From: a virus
Reading direction: 5' to 3' (one strand)
IMG/VR virus record: IMGVR_UViG_3300036985_002246
Span: 1 to 64,000 of that record
Length of the DNA stretch: 64,000 nucleotides
The notes beneath the pieces were generated by a model. The model made no database searches and was not told the origin of the DNA. It saw only the letters and a list, made by a program, of their open reading frames with translations. Positions within the stretch are counted from its first letter, which is position 1. The number at the start of each line of letters is the position of its first letter. Below are positions 7,265 to 14,977 of the stretch, in pieces. The translations under genes and the position numbers were made by a program.

Positions 7265-7664
7265 GCACCTACGGGACGGGACCACGTCCCGCAAGAAGCT
7301 CGGTCTGCCCCTGGAGGTCTACGCGATCCTCGGGCCTCGGGACCAAGAGGTTCTGGTCACCCTGGTGAACGGCAGGTTCCGGGAGGAGCACTTCAACTGC
7401 AACCCCAGGCACCAGTCGCTCTTGCAGACGGTCATGGTTCAGATCCCCGGAGAGAAGTCCTCCCGCCCAATCTCGATCGACCGACTCACCCAGTGGGCCT
7501 CCGACCGACCTGCCCCGGTGGTCGTGGTGGAACCACCGAAGCCACCACCTCCTGTGACGCAGCCACAGGGTGGTCGGTGCCCGCATTGCAAGGGACTCCG
7601 ACGGCACCCGCCTGAGTGTCCAGGCCGGAAGAAGCCAAAGGGAGTCCTCAATGTACGCAGTTAG
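7254..7664 (+). CDS. Hypothetical protein with C-terminal Cys/His motif
   Basis: 136 aa, start overlapping the methyltransferase end by 11 bases. N-terminal part (LGLPLEVYAILGPRDQEVLVTLVNGRF) is folded. A Pro-rich linker (PPKPPPPVTQ) leads to CPHCKGLRRHPPEC, a possible zinc knuckle. Function unknown. Confidence 0.6.
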   Translation: MKPEHLRDGTTSRKKLGLPLEVYAILGPRDQEVLVTLVNGRFREEHFNCNPRHQSLLQTVMVQIPGEKSSRPISIDRLTQWASDRPAPVVVVEPPKPPPPVTQPQGGRCPHCKGLRRHPPECPGRKKPKGVLNVRS

Positions 7665-7986
7665 GGTCTGCTCGTTCACGTCGCTCGACGACCTCCCGAA
7701 GAAGTCCTACGGGGACCGGCAGGCGGTCTTGCGGGCAATCACCACGGCAGGCCGGTTCTCGGTCTTCGAGGCGACCTCCACGCTGAAGCTCGCCACGACC
7801 CTGGAGTTCCTGGGGCAGAACAAGCTCTACAAGACCACGGGCGGCGAGTACCCGTGGGTCGAGGTCAAGATCACCCGAGCGGGGAAGAAGTTCCTGGCCA
7901 CGGGCGAGTGGGTCGCCGTCCCAGCGAAGACGGCGCTCCCGGCCACCCTGAAGCCGCTACCTGTTCTATCGGGGCGTTCCAGGTAG
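7651..7986 (+). CDS. Hypothetical protein, winged-helix-like
   Basis: 111 aa from ATG 7651. VLRAITTAGRFSVFEATSTLKLATTLEFLGQNKLYKTT reads like a winged-helix unit, followed by a beta pair and a Pro-rich tail. It overlaps the previous gene by 14 bases. Function unknown; DNA binding is a guess from the fold-like pattern. Confidence 0.5.
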   Translation: MYAVRVCSFTSLDDLPKKSYGDRQAVLRAITTAGRFSVFEATSTLKLATTLEFLGQNKLYKTTGGEYPWVEVKITRAGKKFLATGEWVAVPAKTALPATLKPLPVLSGRSR

Positions 7987-7990
7987 AGCC

Positions 7991-8752
7991 ATGACCACCC
8001 TCCGAAGCCGCCTGATCCACCTCGCGCACTCCAACCCCAGCCTCCGGGGTCAGATCCTCCCCCTGCTCAAGCAGGCTGCGGTGGACCCTGACAACCTCGC
8101 CACCTGGGTGAAGACCTACGAGGAGCAACTCAAGCTGGCAATACAGAAGAACCCGGAGAAGTACGCCTACGGGATGGACGAAGTGCCCGCCGTGATGAAG
8201 AAGTTTACCCAAGCCTTCGAGAAGGGTGGCTTCAACCACGAAAGCGACACAGTCAAAGCTACCTGTCGCGTCCTCGGGATCAAGCACACCAAAACAGCGA
8301 TCAAGGACTACCTCAACGGCTCAGCAGGCAAGACCGCAGGCTGCGAGAAGCTCCCCGAAGGCGGAATGCGCGACAACTGCGAGGCGAAGAAGGAAGAGGG
8401 CAAGGAGTCCGCCGACAAGAAGGCGTCCTCGGCTGTGATCCGCAAGACGATCGGCATGAAGGTCCGGATCCTCAAGCAGGAGCGCGTCCAGCCTGTCGGG
8501 CTCGCTGAGGAGTACCTCGTTCGAGGGTCGATTGCCTTGGACTTCGGCGAGGGTCACCCCCCTGAGGCGATCTACTTCGGGGCCACAGTCCTCCTGATTG
8601 AGGGCTCCTCCTGGGTGGTCACCTCCTTCGGGCTGAAGAAGACCGTCTCGGGCGGCGGTGCCGACGTTCTCCTCGGGGTGCTGAAGTCAGCCCTTCAGGA
8701 AGCCCTCAGGCTGAAGGGCAAGTCCCTGCTCGACACCAGCAGCCTCGACTGA
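7991..8752 (+). CDS. Probable virion-associated protein with conserved N-terminal leader
   Basis: 253 aa. The first 26 residues (LRSRLIHLAHSNPSLRG then QILPLL) match the start of the gene at 63916, a leader-type motif. The centre has FEKGGFNHESDTVKATCRVLGIKHTKTA, which looks like a packed helical domain, then a Lys/Glu-rich linker. The C-terminal 90 residues form a beta-rich domain (SIALDFGEGHPPEAIYFGATVLLIEG). The shared leader on otherwise unrelated proteins suggests virion targeting or prohead-protease processing; that is inference. Last gene of the first + operon. Confidence 0.55.
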   Translation: MTTLRSRLIHLAHSNPSLRGQILPLLKQAAVDPDNLATWVKTYEEQLKLAIQKNPEKYAYGMDEVPAVMKKFTQAFEKGGFNHESDTVKATCRVLGIKHTKTAIKDYLNGSAGKTAGCEKLPEGGMRDNCEAKKEEGKESADKKASSAVIRKTIGMKVRILKQERVQPVGLAEEYLVRGSIALDFGEGHPPEAIYFGATVLLIEGSSWVVTSFGLKKTVSGGGADVLLGVLKSALQEALRLKGKSLLDTSSLD

Positions 8753-8758
8753 TCCACT

Positions 8759-8780
8759 GTTCACCTGAGGTCAGGTGAAC
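8759..8780. terminator. Bidirectional hairpin between convergent operons
   Basis: GTTCACCTGA-GG-TCAGGTGAAC is a perfect 10-bp inverted repeat just after the + gene stop. It contains the stop codon of the corrected reading of the minus-strand gene. A T-run is not obvious on either strand, so it may act as a weak or RNA-stabilising terminator. Confidence 0.6.
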
Positions 8781-9548
8781 TTGGCGTCTGGCAGACTGGG
8801 CCGCAGTCAATGTCGTCGTCTGGGGCGTCCGCGTCAGGCGGTAGCTCGTCCAGGTAGACCCGCACGTCCTTGATCACCACCAGGCGGACGCCCAGGAACC
8901 TGGACTGCTTTGCCCGGCGCTCGAACACCTCGGGGAACAGACGCCTCGTTCGGTTCCAGTAGCCTGCGGACGTGCTCTTGACGCAGCCCAGGCAGTTGTT
9001 GTGGTCGAACCCAACGAGTACATGACGGGCAGCGCGATCCCAGCGGCCTCAAGCCGCCGTAGGCAGTCAGCCTTCGTGACACCTTCGTCGATCAGCAGCC
9101 ACTCCACGTCGAGAGCCGGGTTGTGCTTCTCGAAGAGATTGGCCCTCCGCTGCTCCTCGACCGTGTAGCCGGAGATATGGCTGTCGTCGTGCTCCTGGTA
9201 TGCAAGCCGGGGCATTTTCTTCATTTCGGTCGTGCAGCGCGCACCACCGACCCCGCTCATGTAGCGGTGCTTCTGGAAGACCTCGTCGATCGAGGCGTAG
9301 TTGGCCGCACGAATGACGTGGATTGGAACACCCAACCACTTCTCCACGTCGTCGAAGAACCGCTTGTTGTCCGGGTGCTCAGTGGAGAGCGTGTCGCAGT
9401 ACACCACCTGGCACGCAGCCCCGTACTTCTCGACGGCGAGCTTGGCAGCGACTGCGGAGGCCGCCCCGCACGAGAACCAGACGAGGGTCCGCTTCGGCTG
9501 GTAGACTCGGAGGAGGTCCTCCATTGACAGCGGACTCTGTGGTTCCAT
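8761..9548 (-). pseudogene. PAPS-reductase-family (PP-loop) protein, frameshifted
   Basis: Reading from 9548, the product starts with TLVWFSCGAASAVAAKLAVE, the SGG-type PP-loop of the PAPS reductase/ATP-pyrophosphatase family. It continues with YCDT and GGARCTTEMK segments. Near 9010-9012 the frame breaks: the open frame runs on as low-complexity residues to 8874, whereas the other frame gives FDHNNCLGCVKSTSAGYWN and FPEVFERRAKQSRFLGV, an obviously correct continuation ending at 8761. One extra base in the CCC run (9010-9012) would restore a protein of about 262 aa. This is a sequencing error, a real mutation, or a recoding site. Phage members of this family have unknown substrates. Confidence 0.8.
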
Positions 9549-9574
9549 TGGAGACCCTACCCCAGGTGGGGAAG

Positions 9575-9796
9575 TCAGCGTTTCCGCTGCTGTTCAGCGG
9601 CCTTCCAGCGGGTCTTCTTCATGACCTTGCGCTCCTTCTGATTGAGCGCAGTCTGCTCCCGTCGGACGGGGTCATGCTCAGCGCAGTAGTGCGCTGTGAC
9701 GTTCTCCTTCCAAGGGTGGGGGCGTGAGCGCGTGGCGGGCTCCCCGCACTCCGTCCACGGGGAGTACTTGACGACGTGCTTGCAGAGTTCAGCCAT
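9575..9796 (-). CDS. Small hypothetical protein
   Basis: 73 aa. CKHVVKYSPWTECGEPATRSR and HYCAEHDPVRR contain Cys/His pairs typical of a small zinc-binding phage protein, followed by a Lys/Arg-rich tail. Overlaps the stop of the upstream gene by eight bases. Confidence 0.6.
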   Translation of the reverse strand: MAELCKHVVKYSPWTECGEPATRSRPHPWKENVTAHYCAEHDPVRREQTALNQKERKVMKKTRWKAAEQQRKR

Positions 9797-10184
9797 GGGT
9801 GCGTCGGGCTTCGAGTTGATCGAGGAGGTCTGGCAAGGCCGAGATTGCGACGGCGATCAGCTTGGCGTCCGCCTTGTGCCTGCCGACGGAGCCACAGTCG
9901 GCGACGACTTGATTGGGCTCGGCCTCGACCTCGGTCGTCCCGTGGTTGGCGACCCGCCACGGACCCGGTGTGGCCTCCGCAAGGAGCGCCCTGAGCGTGA
10001 CGACCGTTGGTGACGTGTTGCTGGTCGGCAGGTCACTCGGTGTGTTCTCCCACAGGGCCTCACGCAGGGCTTCCCGCTCACGCCACTCGTAGGGGCGGGG
10101 CCGCTCCCCTGGGGTCAGCTTGGCCATGAGCGCCTTTGCGGCCTGCTCAATCTTCTCCAGGCGTTGCAGCTTTGAGTGGCTCAC
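9789..10184 (-). CDS. Phage protein with EATPGPW domain
   Basis: 131 aa from GTG 10184 overlapping the upstream stop. The C-terminal two thirds carry LRALLAEATPGPWRVANHG ... ADAKLIAVAISALPDLLDQLEA, the signature of a small domain I recognise in many phage proteins (compare Ea22-like) of unknown function. The same domain is at 10516-10920. The N-terminal helix (KLQRLEKIEQAAKALMAKL) may be a coiled coil. Confidence 0.7.
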   Translation of the reverse strand: MSHSKLQRLEKIEQAAKALMAKLTPGERPRPYEWREREALREALWENTPSDLPTSNTSPTVVTLRALLAEATPGPWRVANHGTTEVEAEPNQVVADCGSVGRHKADAKLIAVAISALPDLLDQLEARRTHG

Positions 10185-10519
10185 CAGTCCCTCGTCTTCG
10201 TCTTCGACCCCAGCCCCTTCATGAAGGGCTTCCCAGGCGGGATTATCCGCACCTGGAGATCGGGGGACACCAGGGCGACGTATGCCTTCGCCCCGTGGTG
10301 CTCGATCGACACCCCGAAGATCTGGGTCCCTGGCAGGAGCACTGGCCCATGACCGGTCGTGAGGCCGTCGGGCCACTTCACCTCGACCCTGCTCCCCAAG
10401 GCGATCTTCAGGTCTGGACCCTCTGTCGCTTGGAAGGCGTGGGTCTTCGAGTCGAGGGCACTCTCGGCGGACAGCCTCGACCATGCTCTGCTGACATTCA
10501 CGCCCAAGGGTCGGCTCAC
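10181..10519 (-). CDS. Hypothetical protein
   Basis: 112 aa, start overlapping the upstream gene's stop. A mostly beta pattern (VEVKWPDGLTTGHGPVLLPGTQIFGVSI). No family recognised. GTGA overlap to the next gene. Confidence 0.6.
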   Translation of the reverse strand: MSRPLGVNVSRAWSRLSAESALDSKTHAFQATEGPDLKIALGSRVEVKWPDGLTTGHGPVLLPGTQIFGVSIEHHGAKAYVALVSPDLQVRIIPPGKPFMKGLGSKTKTRDW

Positions 10520-10920
10520 GGCACGCCCAGGGCTGCGAGGGCGGCCCGCAGTTCGTCGTGTGTCTCCTTGGAGGCAGCAGCCCTCGCGTAGGCCGCAGGC
10601 GTCTCTGAGGACGGCCCATGCACGAGCACACGTTCTGCTGCCCGAGCCACCGCGAGCAGCCGGGGCAGGGCTCTACGCATGGCCGCGACGAGGTCGGCGT
10701 CCTCGTCCTTGAAGCGGACTACGTCCGGGTCATTGGCGAGTGTGGACGTGGTGCCGTAGGGGTTCCACGGGCGCTCGACGCCTTCCAGGCGGGACGCGCC
10801 GACAAGCTCCTGAGTCCCGTGGCGACACCTGACGTACTGATTCCCGTCGCGGAGGGACCACCACGGGCCAGGTGTTGCCTCCAGGTCGAGTCGTTCGAGT
10901 TCGAGGATCTCGTTGGTCAC
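10516..10920 (-). CDS. Phage protein with EATPGPW domain (second copy)
   Basis: 134 aa from GTG 10920, which overlaps the stop of the small membrane protein. It has LERLDLEATPGPWWSLRDG ... DADLVAAMRRALPRLLAVARAAE, the same domain as 9789-10184, plus an Ala-rich helical C-terminus. Function unknown. Confidence 0.7.
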   Translation of the reverse strand: MTNEILELERLDLEATPGPWWSLRDGNQYVRCRHGTQELVGASRLEGVERPWNPYGTTSTLANDPDVVRFKDEDADLVAAMRRALPRLLAVARAAERVLVHGPSSETPAAYARAAASKETHDELRAALAALGVP

Positions 10921-11021
10921 TTCTGCCTCAGTTGCGCGTAGAACCAGTTGACGAACCACACGCCAACACAGACGCCCACCAGCAGAATACCGAGCCCAGC
11001 ACACACCCAGATCCAGGTCAT
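10917..11021 (-). CDS. 34-aa single-pass membrane protein
   Basis: ATG 11021 to TGA 10917 encodes a product starting MTWIWVCAGLGILLVGV, one hydrophobic helix with a short polar tail (YAQLRQK). It fills exactly the gap between two genes and overlaps the downstream GTG. Size and hydrophobicity resemble small phage membrane peptides; function unknown. Confidence 0.6.
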   Translation of the reverse strand: MTWIWVCAGLGILLVGVCVGVWFVNWFYAQLRQK

Positions 11022-11398
11022 TGCACTCTCCTCCACGGACACCACTCAGGCGGTGGTTGGTCCGTATGCACTGGCCACTTCGCGGCCATAACCTCCCCAG
11101 GCAGCAGTTCAGCGGCTGGTGGGATTCCAGGCAGGCCCGCGTGAGCCTTGCGGCAGTGGGCCGTGCTCTGAACGTGCCTCACCCCGTCCTCCGTCATGAC
11201 AGTGGCTCCTGGCCAGCCATGGTGCTGGCAGTCCCCGCACGTCGGAAGGACCGGCAGCCGACGAAGCTCGTCGAGCTTGGCGATCAGCGCGTCCATGAGC
11301 GGCTGCGGCAGGAACCGCATGGTCGCCCCCGACTGGCAGGCGAGGAAGTCCCTTGCCCTTCCGATCGCCTCGTCCTCTGGTGTCAGGGGCTTCGTCAC
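11018..11398 (-). CDS. Cys-cluster phage protein, paralogue A
   Basis: 126 aa from GTG 11398 overlapping the upstream stop. An N-terminal helix (PLMDALIAKLDELRRLP) leads into VLPTCGDCQHH ... AHCRKAH ... WCPWRR, a probable zinc-ribbon. The arrangement helix-RRLP-CG.C recurs in 11395-11694 and 12008-12268, so the three arose by duplication. Function unknown. Confidence 0.65.
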   Translation of the reverse strand: MTKPLTPEDEAIGRARDFLACQSGATMRFLPQPLMDALIAKLDELRRLPVLPTCGDCQHHGWPGATVMTEDGVRHVQSTAHCRKAHAGLPGIPPAAELLPGEVMAAKWPVHTDQPPPEWCPWRRVQ

Positions 11399-11694
11399 CG
11401 GGCACCCCTCAGAGGACACCACGACGGGACAGGTTGCAGGCACATGACCGGGCGCGGCGTCTCACCCTCCTCGCAGTGGGTGCAGACGTTGTGCGTGGTG
11501 TCCATGAACTTGCAGTGACCGCACACGTCGATCACCGGCAGGCGGCGCAGGGCGTCAATCTCGGCGTAGAGCCGCCGTAGGATCTCGCGGCGTGTTTCCT
11601 TTCGCAACGGCGGTTGCACATACGGCGACTTGCCCAGCATTTGCTGCCGGTCCGCCGCCTCTTGCTCTGCCGTTATCGTCAGCGGCCTCGTCAC
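11395..11694 (-). CDS. Cys-cluster phage protein, paralogue B
   Basis: 99 aa. Helix RREILRRLYAEIDALRRLP, then VIDVCGHCKFMD ... VCTHC ... WCPLRG. Same module as the neighbours at 11018 and 12008. Coupled by GTGA overlaps on both sides. Confidence 0.65.
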   Translation of the reverse strand: MTRPLTITAEQEAADRQQMLGKSPYVQPPLRKETRREILRRLYAEIDALRRLPVIDVCGHCKFMDTTHNVCTHCEEGETPRPVMCLQPVPSWCPLRGAR

Positions 11695-12011
11695 ATGACC
11701 TCCCTGTAATCGGCAATGTCGCGAGCGAGGAGGTCGAGTTCGGCAGCGGCCTTCTTGCGGTTCGCCTCACGAGCGTCGTCCGCCGCCTTCGAGACATGAG
11801 AGACGCACCGGTTCTGTTCGGCGAGGCGGATCCGCTCCTTGTTCCCCGCAAGCTCCAGGCGCAGGGCGTCAATCTCCGCGAGCATGGCTCGGCGCTGACC
11901 GGGGAACGACTCCGGGCTGAGGGTCTCCCTGTTCTTGTCGAACATGGCGTCCAGCCTTCGGATCATGGCCTCGTACTCGGGGGTCAGCCTCGTCAACGGC
12001 TTCCGCTTCAC
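11691..12011 (-). CDS. Coiled-coil hypothetical protein
   Basis: 106 aa from GTG 12011. Almost entirely helical and charged (AMLAEIDALRLELAGNKERIRLAEQ ... AAAELDLLARDIADYREVM), likely a coiled coil. It sits between two Cys-cluster paralogues and shares their LAEIDALR helix, but lacks the cysteine cluster, so it may be a degenerate member. Confidence 0.6.
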   Translation of the reverse strand: MKRKPLTRLTPEYEAMIRRLDAMFDKNRETLSPESFPGQRRAMLAEIDALRLELAGNKERIRLAEQNRCVSHVSKAADDAREANRKKAAAELDLLARDIADYREVM

Positions 12012-12268
12012 GGCGTGCTCCGCTTCGGGCACCCGTCGGGCGGTGCCCCACTCCCCTTGGTCGGTGTGCTCGCCCCCTCGTAGGTACAGACGGTGTCGCG
12101 GCCCACGATAGCGAACCAGCGGCAGTCCCCGCACGTCTCAATCAGGGGGAGACGGCGCAGCCTGCGGACCTCCGCGAGGAGCTTGTCAATCTCCTCGTCG
12201 TTGACGTAGTCCCCGGCGGCGCTCTTCGCCTCGATCCAGGCCAGGTCCTCTTCCTTCATGACACCCAT
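12008..12268 (-). CDS. Cys-cluster phage protein, paralogue C
   Basis: 86 aa from ATG 12268 (good AGAGG upstream; an ATG at 12259 overlapping the upstream stop is an alternative). Helix IDKLLAEVRRLRRLP followed by LIETCGDCRWF ... VCTYEG ... GCPKR, the third copy of the helix-RRLP-CG.C module in this operon. Confidence 0.65.
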   Translation of the reverse strand: MGVMKEEDLAWIEAKSAAGDYVNDEEIDKLLAEVRRLRRLPLIETCGDCRWFAIVGRDTVCTYEGASTPTKGSGAPPDGCPKRSTP

Positions 12269-12447
12269 GACGCCCTCTTCTTCCTGGACTTGACGTGGCG
12301 AACGTCCCGCCGGTTGACCTGAACCCCAGCCCCGCTCTTGAGCGTGACGTAGACGTAGCCGTGGAAGTTGTTGGTGTCGTACACGCAGACGGCTCGGCGG
12401 TCCTTGTGGGGACCCCGAGTCACGACCACCATGTCACCGTACCTCAT
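12256..12447 (-). CDS. KOW/SH3-like small protein
   Basis: 63 aa. MRYGDMVVVTRGPHKDRRAV followed by a second beta strand pair (GYVYVTLKSGAGVQVNRRDV) resembles a KOW-type SH3 barrel, a fold common in RNA- or ribosome-associated proteins. Family assignment is by pattern only. Confidence 0.55.
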   Translation of the reverse strand: MRYGDMVVVTRGPHKDRRAVCVYDTNNFHGYVYVTLKSGAGVQVNRRDVRHVKSRKKRASWVS

Positions 12448-12449
12448 GG

Positions 12450-12791
12450 CTACTTGCCCTCGGGCTGACCCTTGAGGGAAGCCTCCGACAGCCGCTCCAG
12501 GACGGTGTTCGCGTAGTTGCTGGACCTCCGGGGAGGCGGCACTCGCTGAGTGAGCATATCGGACGCCTTGAGGCAGATCTCTCGAAGCCGCTTGCTCCGG
12601 GACTTGCTGACGGACTTGAGCGTGCCGTCGTACTCGGAGGTCGCCGCATGGCAGTCCGCGAGGTAGAGAGCGATCCCTTCCAGACGGTCGATCTCCGTGA
12701 GGAGGTCGCGGAGCATTTGCCCCTCACGACTCGGTGAGGAGGTCATGGCTTCCATGCAGGTCTGAATCTCGGCTCGACGCTCGGGGGTCAT
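12450..12791 (-). CDS. Helical hypothetical protein
   Basis: 113 aa, ATGA overlap with the upstream gene. Helical throughout (MLRDLLTEIDRLEGIALYLADCH). No family recognised. Confidence 0.6.
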   Translation of the reverse strand: MTPERRAEIQTCMEAMTSSPSREGQMLRDLLTEIDRLEGIALYLADCHAATSEYDGTLKSVSKSRSKRLREICLKASDMLTQRVPPPRRSSNYANTVLERLSEASLKGQPEGK

Positions 12792-13027
12792 TGCGATTCC
12801 TTACGCTCTGTGGCCATGTAGATCCGACGGTACGCTTCGAGAAGAGGCTCGCCAGGGAGGGCCTCCGCAGCGAGCAGCAGGCAGTTTTTCACGAACTGAA
12901 TCCGGTCGCTGTGGGCCAGCGTGAATGCACCATTCGCGCTGGTGCAGGAGTACCCCGACTCGGCCCCACAGAGAGGGCAGACGTGCCGAAGGGCCACCCG
13001 CTCCCAATCCATGGGCCTCGTGGTCAC
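12788..13027 (-). CDS. Small zinc-finger phage protein
   Basis: 79 aa from GTG 13027 overlapping the upstream stop. HVCPLCGAESGYSCTSANGAF then AHSDR is a CxxC...C...H zinc-binding motif typical of small phage zinc-ribbon proteins, followed by a helix. DNA binding is possible. Confidence 0.65.
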   Translation of the reverse strand: MTTRPMDWERVALRHVCPLCGAESGYSCTSANGAFTLAHSDRIQFVKNCLLLAAEALPGEPLLEAYRRIYMATERKESQ

Positions 13028-13257
13028 GACGCGACTCGGTGCTCTTCGAGGATCGCGACGGTGAGACCCTCGAAGGACCAAATGTCCCCGTCCTTGCCCA
13101 GGAACCCCTCGTACCCGCTCTCGACGAGCGCGAGCACCTCGGGTCCACCACGACCCGCCTTGATCTCCGAGAGGAGCTTGGCGAACCGCTTGCCACGGAG
13201 CGCGTGGTTCGCGCCCGTGTGGTGGTGAATGAACAGGCATCCGTTGACAGCAGCCAT
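13024..13257 (-). CDS. Small hypothetical protein, first gene of operon
   Basis: 77 aa from ATG 13257, which has GAGGAGA six bases upstream and directly follows the promoter-like element at 13278-13306. Product starts MAAVNGCLFIHHHTGANHAL. Unknown function; heads the gene chain running down to 8761. Confidence 0.6.
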   Translation of the reverse strand: MAAVNGCLFIHHHTGANHALRGKRFAKLLSEIKAGRGGPEVLALVESGYEGFLGKDGDIWSFEGLTVAILEEHRVAS

Positions 13258-13277
13258 TGGGTATCTCCTCACCCATG

Positions 13278-13306
13278 AAGCGAACGGGACGGTGCCTTTT
13301 ACACGA
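13278..13306 (-). promoter_or_regulatory. 19-bp-spaced phage promoter element
   Basis: TCGTG-TAAAAG ... 19 bases ... CGCTT reading leftward, then a GGGTGAGGAGA leader ending at the ATG at 13257. It overlaps the 3' end of the upstream gene (13299). Confidence 0.7.
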
Positions 13307-13739
13307 TCGGGGTCGAGATTTCGTCAGGCCACCCGCCGAGCACGGCTGGGGTCGGCTTGAACGTCGTGACGCACCCTCGGATCTTGCGGATCCGACAGAC
13401 ATGATCCGTCATTCCCGACTCGATCGGCTTGTCCCAACCGTTTCGACGGGCTTCCCCCACGGAACCAAACCCACCCAGCGCCTTCAGGACGTGGGCCATG
13501 AGCCAGCCCTCAGGTGCGGTGAAGATCGGAGCCCGGCGGGACTCCAGATCGAGGGTCGCGACGACGCTCTCACGCCACCGCTCGTCCACGATCTGGTCCC
13601 AACCCACGATCACCGTCGCGAAGTCAGCGACCTGGACCACCCGACCTGAAGCGTCCCAGACCCGGCACGTCTCACCGCTCTCCCCGACGACCTTCGGGAA
13701 GTCGAGCACAGTCTCTGCGAGATTGATCCGGGTCTTCAC
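13299..13739 (-). CDS. Hypothetical protein
   Basis: 146 aa from GTG 13739. Contains KALGGFGSVGEARRNGWDKP and a mixed alpha/beta pattern. No family recognised. The start codon lies only eight bases from the CGCTT box of the promoter element, with no Shine-Dalgarno, so a leaderless message is possible. Confidence 0.6.
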   Translation of the reverse strand: MKTRINLAETVLDFPKVVGESGETCRVWDASGRVVQVADFATVIVGWDQIVDERWRESVVATLDLESRRAPIFTAPEGWLMAHVLKALGGFGSVGEARRNGWDKPIESGMTDHVCRIRKIRGCVTTFKPTPAVLGGWPDEISTPIV

Positions 13740-13746
13740 GTCTAGG

Positions 13747-13775
13747 AAGCGGGTGGGGGACACCCGCTTTCACGA
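13747..13775 (-). promoter_or_regulatory. 19-bp-spaced phage promoter element
   Basis: TCGTG-AAAG ... CGCTT with 19 intervening bases. Unlike most copies it lacks the GGGTGAGGAGA leader, and the next start codon is eight bases away. The preceding bases read AGATTGA, as at the 39.8 and 60.5 kb copies. Confidence 0.65.
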
Positions 13776-13776
13776 T

Positions 13777-14328
13777 TCAATCTTCGGCGGTCAGCCAGTT
13801 GGCGACCGGCACGTCCGGCACTTCCGCCGAGACGTGGTTCTTCTTGGCCCTCTTGGCGGTCGGCTTGGCGACCACGGGCTCCACAGGAGCCTCCGGCTCG
13901 GGGGCGGGCAGTTCCATGCCCACGTCGGTCAGGAGGGCTGCACGGACCCGCACGGCTTCCGTAGCGACCCCTGCGGCGTGAGCCGCCTTCTCCTTGGTCG
14001 TCAGGGAGGGGTCCGTCAGCGTGCCCAGGGCGGTCAGGAAGACCTTCTGCCACCATGCGTCCCGCTCGAAGCCGAACGGCTGGGCAGACCGCTGGGCGGA
14101 GATCGTAGCGACCTGGGCTTGCCGGACCTCCAGGTCGGCGGAGGCGATCCTGGCTCGGGCCTCCAGAATGTACGCCTCAGCCTTCGACTTGATACTGGCA
14201 AGCTCAGCTTCGACCGCCGAGACTCGGGTGGCTGCCTCCAGCTTCGCGGCTGCGGCTTGAGCGGCGGCCTCCTCGGCGATCCGCTCGGCTTCCTCGGTGC
14301 GATTCTGCAAATCCTTGAAGGTCGTCAT
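13777..14328 (-). CDS. Coiled-coil protein
   Basis: 183 aa from ATG 14328 (TAAGGCAGG upstream). The first 90 residues are an Ala/Glu-rich long coiled coil (EEAERIAEEAAAQAAAAKLE). A globular helical part follows (WWQKVFLTALGTLTDPSLTTK), then a Pro/Glu-rich linker and basic tail. Probably a scaffold or structural helper; function unknown. Confidence 0.6.
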   Translation of the reverse strand: MTTFKDLQNRTEEAERIAEEAAAQAAAAKLEAATRVSAVEAELASIKSKAEAYILEARARIASADLEVRQAQVATISAQRSAQPFGFERDAWWQKVFLTALGTLTDPSLTTKEKAAHAAGVATEAVRVRAALLTDVGMELPAPEPEAPVEPVVAKPTAKRAKKNHVSAEVPDVPVANWLTAED

Positions 14329-14342
14329 GCCTGCCTTACGCC

Positions 14343-14762
14343 TCAGAGTAGGTTTCCGTTTGGGGCCACCAGCAGCAGAGGCAGCCCAATCTTTCTCCGG
14401 GCCAGCCGAACGGTGGCCCAAGTCCCTGACCGCAACTGCTCCGTGGACTCCTTCGGAGTCGCAATCATTGCAAGGGCGTCCCTGACGATCCAACCGTTCC
14501 GGAGGAGGGGTCCCACAGGCTCAGTGACCTGAAGGGCTCCTCGAACCTCGCAGTGGGCTCTCATGCTCTCAATGTCGCAGGGGTAGGTGGCCCGTTGGAT
14601 CCCAAGCGACGCTGCAATCTCGTCGAACTCAGCGTCAGCACCCAGGCAGTCCCCATGACCGACAAGAGCGCCGAACCGGGAACAGTACCGCTCCAGAATC
14701 TTCGTGACGGCTGCCCTCTGCTGGGGCGTCATTCCGTCACGGGTGCCCGTGAAGCCGATCAT
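14343..14762 (-). CDS. SLOG-superfamily protein (YspA/cpYpsA-like)
   Basis: 139 aa beginning MIGFTGTRDGMTPQQRAAV, the typical GxTGTRxG start of the phage SLOG/YspA-like family. LVGHGDCLGADAEFDEIA and a later GTWATVRLARRKIGLPL strand-helix unit complete the Rossmann-like fold. SLOG proteins bind nucleotides or nucleotide-derived signals; the ligand here is unknown. Confidence 0.75.
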   Translation of the reverse strand: MIGFTGTRDGMTPQQRAAVTKILERYCSRFGALVGHGDCLGADAEFDEIAASLGIQRATYPCDIESMRAHCEVRGALQVTEPVGPLLRNGWIVRDALAMIATPKESTEQLRSGTWATVRLARRKIGLPLLLVAPNGNLL

Positions 14763-14977
14763 TCAGCGGCGTGCTCGGGGCGCTGACTGAGCTTCCGTCC
14801 GCCGTGGTAGCCAGCGTTGCTGGCACCGTCCGTGCGACGCTCGGCACGGGCAGCACGGCGCTTCCACTTCTTGCGAGCGTGGGCCACCGACGGTGCGTCA
14901 CACTCACGAGTCTCCCACCGGGGGCCGTGCTCGGTCCGCTTCGACTCGCTGCGCCTGAGGTTGTCGTGGTTGCTCAC
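14759..14977 (-). CDS. Small basic phage protein
   Basis: 72 aa, very rich in Arg/Lys/His (HARKKWKRRAARAERR). GTGA overlap to the previous gene. Nucleic-acid binding is plausible from charge alone. Confidence 0.55.
   Translation of the reverse strand: MSNHDNLRRSESKRTEHGPRWETRECDAPSVAHARKKWKRRAARAERRTDGASNAGYHGGRKLSQRPEHAAE

Noticed and set aside
9000-9020. Programmed -1 frameshift in the PAPS-reductase-like gene
   Set aside because: No X-XXY-YYZ slippery heptamer or downstream pseudoknot is apparent, so mutation or a base-call error is preferred.
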